Source: Pseudomonadota bacterium
GTDB taxonomy: Bacteria > Pseudomonadota > Gammaproteobacteria > Burkholderiales > Rhodocyclaceae
DNA: 64,000 nucleotides
Reading direction: 5' to 3'
Assembly: GCA_018241685.1 (NCBI GenBank)
Contig: JAFEDJ010000021.1
Location: 186,001-250,000 of the forward strand
In this document: positions 57,611-64,000 of the stretch, in pieces
How positions within the stretch are numbered: position 1 is the first letter of the stretch
Layout of the letters: each line of letters starts with the position of its first letter
Notes under the pieces: model-generated
What the model was told of the DNA's origin: nothing
Database searches by the model: none
What the model saw: the letters and a program-made list of their open reading frames with translations, nothing else
Position numbers and translations under genes: made by a program

Positions 57611-58561
57611 ATGGCCACTCAACAAAACTGCGCCCTGCCGTCCGGATTTCAGCTCGACCACTACCGGGTCGAGCGACAGCTGTCCCTGGGCGGCTTCTCC
57701 ATCGTGTACCTGGCCTACGATCAGGACGGGACCCCGGTCGCCATCAAGGAATACCTGCCCAACTCCCTCGCACTGCGGGCCGAGGGCGAAGTCACGCCGC
57801 ACGTCACCGAGGCCCACCAGGGCGCCTTCCGCTACGGCATGAAGTGTTTCTTCGAGGAAGGCCGGGCGCTGGCCAAGCTGGTGCACCCCAACGTGGTGCG
57901 GGTGCTCAACTTCTTCCGCGCCAATGGCACCGTTTATATGGTGATGCAGTTCGAACGCGGGCGGACGCTCCACGACTACGTGCAAAAGAACAAAGGCAAC
58001 GTCCGCGAACGCTTCATCCGGGGCGTGTTCACGCGCATGCTCAACGGCCTGCGCGAGGTCCATGCGCACAAACTGCTGCATCTGGACATCAAACCGTCCA
58101 ACATCTACCTTCGCGCCGACGGTACGCCGGTGCTGCTCGACTTCGGCGCAGCACGCCAGACCCTGATGTCCGACACGCCGATCCTGAAGCCGATGTACAC
58201 GCCCGGTTTCGCGTCGCCGGAGCAATTCACCAACCGGGACGCACTCGGCCCGTGGAGCGACATCTACAGCGTGGGCGCCAGCATGTACGCCTGCCTGGCC
58301 GGCTCCTCGCCGCAACGCTCCGACGAGCGCCTCAAGCACGACACCGTGGTGCCTGCCACCAAGGCCTGGTACGGACAATACTCGCCGCATTTCCTGGCCA
58401 CCATCGACTGGTGTCTGCAGCTCGACCCGCTGAAACGACCGCAGAGCTGTTTCGCCCTGCAGAAGGTGCTCGCCCAGCGCCATCGGGAAGCCCCCCCGCA
58501 ACAGAAATCCTGGCTTGAAGGGCTGGGTACAAAACTAAGAACAATGATAGGCCGCTCATGA
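57611..58561 (+). CDS. serine/threonine protein kinase
   Basis: A 316-residue eukaryotic-type (Hanks) kinase. The Gly loop is LSLGGFSIVYLA (25-35), the ATP-anchoring Lys46 sits in VAIKEYLP, the catalytic loop reads HLDIKPSN with Asp159 (HLD rather than the usual HRD), and DFG is at 177-179. There is no transmembrane segment or extracellular sensor; the last about 50 residues are a basic tail. Its stop overlaps the start of a PP2C phosphatase gene (ATGA), so kinase and phosphatase are made together, and both are coupled to rph. The targets are unknown. Confidence 0.93.
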   Translation: MATQQNCALPSGFQLDHYRVERQLSLGGFSIVYLAYDQDGTPVAIKEYLPNSLALRAEGEVTPHVTEAHQGAFRYGMKCFFEEGRALAKLVHPNVVRVLNFFRANGTVYMVMQFERGRTLHDYVQKNKGNVRERFIRGVFTRMLNGLREVHAHKLLHLDIKPSNIYLRADGTPVLLDFGAARQTLMSDTPILKPMYTPGFASPEQFTNRDALGPWSDIYSVGASMYACLAGSSPQRSDERLKHDTVVPATKAWYGQYSPHFLATIDWCLQLDPLKRPQSCFALQKVLAQRHREAPPQQKSWLEGLGTKLRTMIGRS

Positions 58562-59466
58562 GATTCACAATTTTCCAGGAGAGCCGGGTCGGCAAGCGCC
58601 GCACCAACCAGGACCGCGTCGCCTACTCCTACACGCGGGATGCGCTGCTGATGCTGCTCGCCGACGGCATGGGCGGGCACCTCTACGGCGAGTTGGCGGC
58701 ACAGATCTCCGTCCAGTTCATTGCGCAGTCCTTCCAGCAGGAAGCCAAGCCCAAGGTCACCGACCCGGTGCTGTTCCTGTCGCGGGTGCTCAGCAACGCC
58801 CACCACGCGATCCTCGATTACGCCTTCGACAAGCACCTGTCGGACATCCCGCGCACGACCATCGTCGCCTGCCTGATCCAGGACGGCGTCGCCCACTGGG
58901 CGCACGCCGGCGATTCCCGCCTGTACCTGATCCGCAAGGGACGCCTGATCGCCCAGACCCGCGACCACTCCCGCGTTCAACTGATGCTCGACCAGGGCCT
59001 GCTGGATGCCGAAAGCGCCGCCGTGCATCCGGGCCGCAACCGCATCTTCTCCTGCCTGGGCGGCAGCCATCCGCCGCAGATCGAGTTCTCCCGCGGCACC
59101 CCTCTCGGCAACGGCGACGTGATCGCCATGTGCTCGGACGGCGTGTGGGGCCCTCTCGACACCAACACACTGGTGAAGGCCCTTTCCGACGGGAAAGTCA
59201 TGGAAAGCGTACCGCGCATCATGAATGAGGCCGAAGAACTCGGCGGCCCCCAATGCGACAACATGTCCCTGATCGCCATGACCTGGCACGACGACAACCC
59301 GGGCGACATCCCCGATACGGTATCCACCCGCACCATGCCCTTCGACGCCGTCACCACGCAGATGGAGGGCTTCGGGCGCGGCAAGCGTGATCAGGAAGAC
59401 CTCAGCGAAGACGAGATCGAACGCGCCATCCGCGAAATCAACGCAGCCATCCACAAATTCAAATGA
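58558..59466 (+). CDS. PP2C-family protein serine/threonine phosphatase
   Basis: A 302-residue metal-dependent phosphatase, counterpart to the kinase just upstream. The PP2C motifs are present: [12 protein letters not shown] (metal Asp), [24 protein letters not shown] and CDNMSLIAM (metal Asp). The last about 60 residues are acidic and probably disordered. It overlaps rph by 4 bases, giving a kinase-phosphatase-RNase PH chain. Confidence 0.94.
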   Translation: MRFTIFQESRVGKRRTNQDRVAYSYTRDALLMLLADGMGGHLYGELAAQISVQFIAQSFQQEAKPKVTDPVLFLSRVLSNAHHAILDYAFDKHLSDIPRTTIVACLIQDGVAHWAHAGDSRLYLIRKGRLIAQTRDHSRVQLMLDQGLLDAESAAVHPGRNRIFSCLGGSHPPQIEFSRGTPLGNGDVIAMCSDGVWGPLDTNTLVKALSDGKVMESVPRIMNEAEELGGPQCDNMSLIAMTWHDDNPGDIPDTVSTRTMPFDAVTTQMEGFGRGKRDQEDLSEDEIERAIREINAAIHKFK

Positions 59467-60209
59467 CCACCGCCTCCGACACCTTTTCCCGCCCCAGCGG
59501 CCGGGCTCCCGCCGACCTTCGTCCGATCCGGATTACCCGCGGTTTCACTCGTCACGCAGAAGGCTCGGTGCTGATCGAATTCGGCGATACCCGCGTACTG
59601 TGCACCGCCAGCGTCGAGGAAAGCGTGCCGCCCTTCCTGCGCGGCAAGGGCCAGGGCTGGCTAACCGCAGAATACGGCATGCTGCCCCGCTCCACCCACA
59701 CACGCAGCCCGCGGGAAGCGGCCAAAGGCAAGCAGAGCGGCCGCACCCAGGAGATCCAGCGTCTGATCGGCCGCAGCCTGCGCGCCGTGGTGGACATGGA
59801 AGCCCTCGGCGAGCGCCAGATCACCATCGACTGCGACGTGCTGCAGGCTGATGGCGGCACCCGGACGGCGTCGATCACTGGTGCCTGCATCGCAGTCCAT
59901 GACGCGCTGGAAGGCCTCGTCAAGGCCGGCAAGCTGCCCGCCAACCCAATGCGCGACTTCGTCGCCGCTATTTCCGTCGGCATCTACAAGGGCGTGCCGG
60001 TGCTCGACCTGGATTACCCGGAAGACTCCGGCTGCGACACTGACATGAACGTGGTGATGACCGGCAGCGGCGGCTTCGTGGAGGTGCAGGGCACCGCCGA
60101 AGGCACACCCTTCTCGCGCACCGAACTCGACAGCCTGCTGGAACTCGCCGCCGCTGGCGTGGCCCAACTGATCGTCGAACAGAAGAAGGCGCTCGGTCTC
60201 GGCGCCTGA
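59463..60209 (+). CDS. rph: ribonuclease PH
   Basis: A 248-residue phosphate-dependent 3'-5' exoribonuclease trimming tRNA 3' ends. Motifs: [52 protein letters not shown] and the substrate/phosphate block [35 protein letters not shown] is at the active site. Length is normal, so it is not the truncated type found in K-12. Its start overlaps the phosphatase gene. Confidence 0.97.
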   Translation: MTTASDTFSRPSGRAPADLRPIRITRGFTRHAEGSVLIEFGDTRVLCTASVEESVPPFLRGKGQGWLTAEYGMLPRSTHTRSPREAAKGKQSGRTQEIQRLIGRSLRAVVDMEALGERQITIDCDVLQADGGTRTASITGACIAVHDALEGLVKAGKLPANPMRDFVAAISVGIYKGVPVLDLDYPEDSGCDTDMNVVMTGSGGFVEVQGTAEGTPFSRTELDSLLELAAAGVAQLIVEQKKALGLGA

Positions 60210-60231
60210 AGCCCACGGAGGATCTGGCGCC

Positions 60232-60825
60232 ATGAAACAACTCGTCCTGGCCAGCGGCAACGCCGGCAAACTCAAGGAACTCTCCGCCCTGCTCGCCCCG
60301 CTTGGCATCGAAGTGCTGCCCCAGTCGGCCTTCAACGTCAGCGAGGCCGAGGAACCGCATCCCAGCTTCGTCGAGAACGCCCTCGCCAAGGCCCGCCACG
60401 CGTCCCGCGCCACCGGTCTGCCGGCCCTCGCCGACGACTCGGGGCTGTGCGTGGATGTGCTGGGCGGAGCACCGGGCGTGCTATCGGCGCGCTTTGCCGG
60501 CGAACCCAAGTCCGACGAGCGCAACAACGCGCTGCTGCTCGAACGCCTGGCCGGCCAGGCCGACCGCCGCGCGCGCTTCTACTGCGCGCTGGCCCTCGTC
60601 CGCCACGCCGACGACCCGCAACCCCTGATCGCCTGCGGCGAATGGCACGGCGAGATCCTGCCCGCGCCGCGCGGCAAGGGCGGCTTCGGCTACGACCCGC
60701 TGTTCCTCGTCAGCGAACTGGAGCAGACCGCTGCCGAAATCCCGCACGAACTCAAGAACGTCCTGTCCCACCGGGGCTCCGCCTTCCGCCAGTTGCTCGA
60801 CAAGCTGCGCGCCGAACAGAGCTGA
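60232..60825 (+). CDS. rdgB: RdgB/HAM1 non-canonical purine NTP pyrophosphatase
   Basis: A 197-residue enzyme hydrolysing ITP, XTP and their deoxy forms, keeping them out of nucleic acids. Motifs: LASGNAGKLKEL at the N-terminus, TGLPALADDSGLCVDVLGGAPGV and GKGGFGYDPLF. It follows rph by 22 bases; the rph-rdgB-hemW order is widespread in proteobacteria. Confidence 0.97.
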   Translation: MKQLVLASGNAGKLKELSALLAPLGIEVLPQSAFNVSEAEEPHPSFVENALAKARHASRATGLPALADDSGLCVDVLGGAPGVLSARFAGEPKSDERNNALLLERLAGQADRRARFYCALALVRHADDPQPLIACGEWHGEILPAPRGKGGFGYDPLFLVSELEQTAAEIPHELKNVLSHRGSAFRQLLDKLRAEQS

Positions 60826-60850
60826 GCCCCCGCTTCACGCATCACGCTCC

Positions 60851-62074
60851 ATGCCCGAAAACCGGATCATCCCGATCACTCCCAGGGCCGCCGCGCCGAA
60901 ATCCGCCGACGGCCGCTGGGAATCCCGCCTCACCGCGTCGCCGCCCCTGTCCCTGTACGTGCATTTCCCATGGTGCGTGCGCAAGTGTCCGTACTGCGAC
61001 TTCAATTCCCACGCAGTGAAGGACGAGGGCATTCCCGAGCAGGCCTACATCGCGGCCCTGGTGGCCGACCTGGAGAGCGCGCTGCCGCAGATCTGGGGCC
61101 GCCGCGTGCACACCATCTTCATCGGTGGCGGCACACCCAGCCTGATCACCCCCGACGGCCTCGACGACCTGCTCACCGCGATCCGCATGCGCGTGCAACT
61201 CGACCCGCAGGCCGAGATCACGCTGGAAGCCAACCCGGGCACCGTCGACGCAGGCCGTTTCCGGGCCTTCCGTCAGGCTGGCGTCAATCGCCTGTCGGTC
61301 GGCATCCAGAGCTTCGACGACCGCCACCTGCAGGCCCTCGGGCGCATCCACGGCCGCGCCGACGCCATCGCCGCGGCCGAAGCCGCGCTGAGCCATTTCG
61401 AGGCGGTCAACCTCGACCTGATGTACGCGCTGCCCGGCCAGACCCTCGCCGAAGCGGAGGCCGACCTCGCCACGGCGCTGGCCCTCGGCCCCCAGCACCT
61501 GTCCTGCTACCACCTGACGCTGGAACCCAACACCGCCTTCGCCGCCAACCCGCCGGAAGTGCCCGATCCCGACCAGTCCGCCGACATGCAGGATCACATC
61601 GAAGCGCGCCTGGCCGCAGCCGGCTACGGCCACTACGAGACCTCGGCCTTCGCCAAGCCCCACCGGGAGTGCCGCCACAACCTCAACTACTGGACCTTCG
61701 GCGACTACCTGGGCATCGGCGCCGGCGCCCACGGCAAGCTGTCGTCCCACGAAGGCATCGTGCGCGAAACCCGCCCCAAGCATCCAGCGGCCTACCTGGC
61801 GGCCCGCGACAGCGGAGCCTTCGTCCAGGAGCGGCGCAGCATCGGCACCGACGAGTTGCCCTTCGAGTTCATGATGAACGCGCTGCGCCTCAACAAGGGC
61901 GTGCCCCGCCGGTTGTTCTCCGAGCGTACCGGCCTGCCCTTCGAGGCCGCCGAGGAAGGCCTGCTGAAGGCCCGCCAGCAGGGCCTGATCGAGATCGACG
62001 ACGAGACCCTTCGCCCGTCCGCCAAGGGCCGCCACTTCCTCAACGAACTGCTGATGCTGTTCCTCGCTGCCTGA
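60851..62074 (+). CDS. hemW: radical SAM heme chaperone HemW
   Basis: A 407-residue radical SAM protein. The cluster motif is C42-VRK-C46-PY-C49 in FPWCVRKCPYCDFNSH, distinguishing HemW (heme chaperone) from HemN. IFIGGGTPSLI, EANPGTVD and VNRLSVGIQSFDDRHL follow, and the C-terminal HemN_C domain begins near RNYWTFGDYLGIGAGAHGK-type sequence. The methyltransferase gene starts 7 bases later. Confidence 0.96.
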   Translation: MPENRIIPITPRAAAPKSADGRWESRLTASPPLSLYVHFPWCVRKCPYCDFNSHAVKDEGIPEQAYIAALVADLESALPQIWGRRVHTIFIGGGTPSLITPDGLDDLLTAIRMRVQLDPQAEITLEANPGTVDAGRFRAFRQAGVNRLSVGIQSFDDRHLQALGRIHGRADAIAAAEAALSHFEAVNLDLMYALPGQTLAEAEADLATALALGPQHLSCYHLTLEPNTAFAANPPEVPDPDQSADMQDHIEARLAAAGYGHYETSAFAKPHRECRHNLNYWTFGDYLGIGAGAHGKLSSHEGIVRETRPKHPAAYLAARDSGAFVQERRSIGTDELPFEFMMNALRLNKGVPRRLFSERTGLPFEAAEEGLLKARQQGLIEIDDETLRPSAKGRHFLNELLMLFLAA

Positions 62075-62081
62075 ACCGCCC

Positions 62082-63377
62082 GTGCCCGCCAAGCCCGGCC
62101 CCAAGCCCCTGACTCCGACCGCCGCCGACCTGCCGACCCCCGAGGCCCTCGGCCAGGTGTTCACGCCCGAAAAAGTCGTGCGCGCCATGCTGCGCCTGCG
62201 CCAGAACGCCGGCCGCGTGCTCGAGCCCTCCTGCGGCGACGGCGCCTTCCTGCGCCACCTGCACAATGCTGTCGGTATCGAGTTCGACCCCCGCCAGTGC
62301 CCGCCCAATGCGCGCAACGAGGACTTCTTCGCCTATCCGGAGAACGAGAAGTTCGACACCGTGATCGGCAACCCGCCCTACGTGCGCTACCAGGATATCG
62401 GTCGGGACACGCGTGCGCTGCTGCGCCAGGACGGCCTCGACGGACGCAGCAACCTCTACCTGTTCTTCATCGAGAAGTGCCTGCGCCACCTGCAGCCGGG
62501 CGGCGAGCTGATCTTCATCACCCCGCGCGACTTCCTCAAGGCCACCAGCGCCCGCCCGCTCAACCGCTGGCTGTTCGAGCACGGCACCATCACCCACGCC
62601 ATCGACCTGGGCGACGCCCGGGTGTTTTCCGGCGCGGTGCCCAACTGCCTGATCTGGCGCTACGAACTCGGCAACCTGTCGCGTCGCACCGCCTGGGCGC
62701 AGATCGGCCAGGGCGACGATCTCACCCGCAGCCTCGAACAGCCGCCCTGGCAGGCCCGCCACTTCTTCGAATGCGCCGGCCACCTACTGTTCTCCCGCGG
62801 CGAATACCCCCTCAGCCTGGCCGACGTGGCCAGCGTGAAGGTCGGCGCGGTCTCCGGGGCCGACGACATCTACGTCAGCGACACGGCCGGCACCCGGGAC
62901 TTCGTCAGCTCCCGCACCGCCCGCAGCGGCGAGACCCGCCGCATGATCTGGTGCGACCCCGGCACCGGCGCGCCCGACGTGCTGCTGCCGCACCGGGAAC
63001 GCCTGCTCGCCCGGCGCATCCGCCCGTTCGACGACAGCAACTGGTGGCAGTGGGGGCGCGGCTATCCGCAGACCGACGCGCCGCGGGTCTACGTCAACAC
63101 CAAGACGCGTCAACCGAACCCGTTCTTCCTGCACCCCTGCAACAACTTCGACGGCGCGATCCTTGGCATCTTCCCGCTGCATAAGGACGCTGATCTGGCC
63201 ACTTTCCGCGATGCCCTCAACGGCGTGGACTGGGCCGACCTGGGCTTCGTCTGCGACGGGCGCTACCTGTTCTCCCAGCGCAGCCTGGAAAACGCACCGC
63301 TGCCCGACAGCTTCCGGGCCTTCCTGCCCCCCGTGGCCGACGCCCCGCCGCCGGGGCCGCCGGAGTCGATGGTGTAA
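62082..63377 (+). CDS. orphan N6-adenine DNA methyltransferase-like protein
   Basis: A 431-residue protein of the Eco57I/N6-Mtase group. The AdoMet-binding motif I is LEPSCGDGAFL (47-57) and the catalytic motif IV is NPPY (97-100); LFFIEKCLRHLQPGGELIFITPRDF is motif-VI/VIII-like. A C-terminal target-recognition-like part (about 240-420) carries WQWGRGYPQTDAPRVYVNTKTR. The start is GTG. No restriction endonuclease gene is nearby, so it is either an orphan (epigenetic) DNA methylase or acts on another substrate. It appears cotranscribed with hemW. Confidence 0.88.
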   Translation: MPAKPGPKPLTPTAADLPTPEALGQVFTPEKVVRAMLRLRQNAGRVLEPSCGDGAFLRHLHNAVGIEFDPRQCPPNARNEDFFAYPENEKFDTVIGNPPYVRYQDIGRDTRALLRQDGLDGRSNLYLFFIEKCLRHLQPGGELIFITPRDFLKATSARPLNRWLFEHGTITHAIDLGDARVFSGAVPNCLIWRYELGNLSRRTAWAQIGQGDDLTRSLEQPPWQARHFFECAGHLLFSRGEYPLSLADVASVKVGAVSGADDIYVSDTAGTRDFVSSRTARSGETRRMIWCDPGTGAPDVLLPHRERLLARRIRPFDDSNWWQWGRGYPQTDAPRVYVNTKTRQPNPFFLHPCNNFDGAILGIFPLHKDADLATFRDALNGVDWADLGFVCDGRYLFSQRSLENAPLPDSFRAFLPPVADAPPPGPPESMV

Positions 63378-63474
63378 CATCGGGCGAACAAATACGGGCC
63401 ACGCAGGTCGACGACGCACACGTGCTCGTCGGACACCCGACGCATCGCCCCCTGAGAACAGTCCGCGAGGCCCC

Positions 63475-64000
63475 ATGGTTCCCCATCTCACCACCGCCCT
63501 CACCGGCCCACTGCTGGAGCTGGAGCGCCACTTCCTCGACAACGCCTGCGCCATCGAGCGCTGGATGCGTACCCGCTGGCAGGAACACCTGCCTCCCTTC
63601 TACGCCTCGACGGACCTGCGCAACGCCGGCTTCAAGCTGGCACCGGTAGACCTCAACCTGTTTCCCGGCGGCTTCAACAACCTCCACGACGCCTTCCTGC
63701 CCCTCTGCGTGCAGGCCGCCCAGGCCGCCATCGAGCGCATCTGCGTCGACGCCCGGTCGATCCTGCTGATCCCGGAGAACCACACCCGCAACCAGTTCTA
63801 CCTGCAGAACGTCGCCAAGCTGGTGTCCATCCTGCGTCTCACCGGCCTGGAAGTACGTCTCGGCAGCCTGCTGCCGGAGATCACCGAGCCGACCGTGGTC
63901 GAACTGCCCAATGGCGCCAGCCTCACGCTGGAGCCGCTGGAGCGCCACGGCCGTCGCCTCGGCCTGAAGGACTTCGACCCCTGCGCGGTGCTGCTCAACA
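63475..64000 (+). CDS. gshA: glutamate--cysteine ligase, partial
   Basis: The first 175 residues of a glutamate--cysteine ligase of the Acidithiobacillus/Rhodocyclales type, the first step of glutathione synthesis. The N-terminal segment (LELERHFLDNACAIERWMR, then STDLRNAGFKLAPVDLNLFPGGFNNL) is characteristic. The ATG at 63475 is the first suitable start. The gene runs off the right edge. It follows the methyltransferase gene by 97 bases. Confidence 0.87.
   Translation, partial: MVPHLTTALTGPLLELERHFLDNACAIERWMRTRWQEHLPPFYASTDLRNAGFKLAPVDLNLFPGGFNNLHDAFLPLCVQAAQAAIERICVDARSILLIPENHTRNQFYLQNVAKLVSILRLTGLEVRLGSLLPEITEPTVVELPNGASLTLEPLERHGRRLGLKDFDPCAVLLN

Overview
The window is a high-GC chromosomal segment from a betaproteobacterium, most likely of the Rhodocyclales (Azospira/Dechloromonas/Azoarcus relatives). 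This placement is an inference from gene order (pilMNOPQ next to aroK-aroB-dgt-gltBD; rpoZ-spoT; cyaY, lptM-lysA; hemW; a gshA of the Acidithiobacillus/Rhodocyclales type) and from protein style, not from a database search. I see no rRNA, tRNA, transposase, CRISPR array or prophage.

Bases 1-12.4 kb are an accessory-flavoured stretch. It holds a Tat-exported class V aminotransferase-fold protein downstream of a TonB-dependent receptor, with a divergent DJ-1/AraC regulator; a sulfite dehydrogenase pair (molybdopterin SoxC/SorA type plus lipoprotein cytochrome c) behind a class II glutamine amidotransferase; an unrecognised 302-residue protein; a receiver-histidine kinase; and a MocR-type regulator divergent from a DUF2917 protein.

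Bases about 12.5-14.5 kb are a sharply AT-richer islet carrying one gene, an AIPR-family (abortive infection) protein with an N-terminal nuclease-like segment. The islet is bounded almost exactly by an 8-bp direct repeat and is the best defence-type candidate in the window.

Bases 14.5-24.4 kb carry a J-domain protein, a PAS/degenerate GGDEF/EAL phosphodiesterase, a ferredoxin-NADP reductase-like flavoprotein, an OsmC-YcaO fusion, and a porin/small periplasmic binding protein/hybrid histidine kinase cassette. A 606-base gap (24383-24988) holds three tandem stem-loops, the last of which is a strong bidirectional terminator.

Bases 25-64 kb are mostly housekeeping: glmS-glmU; a MaoC-phosphotransacetylase fusion with acetate kinase; gltD-gltB behind a leader with a terminator-like hairpin; dgt, aroB, aroK; an Ig-like lipoprotein wedged between aroK and pilQ; pilP, pilO, pilN, pilM; PBP1A; cyaY; lptM-lysA; a DnaQ/GIY-YIG fusion; a DUF3460 protein; spoT, rpoZ, gmk, yicC; then a translationally chained run of Ser/Thr kinase, PP2C phosphatase and rph, followed by rdgB, hemW, an orphan adenine methyltransferase and the start of gshA.

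The genes therefore combine cell-envelope precursor synthesis (glmU/glmS), nitrogen assimilation (gltBD), aromatic and lysine synthesis, type IV pili, stringent response and several environmental sensors. The most unusual observations are the AIPR islet, the triple hairpin array, the gltB leader hairpin, the Ig-like lipoprotein inside the pil-aro locus, and the kinase/phosphatase/RNase PH coupling.
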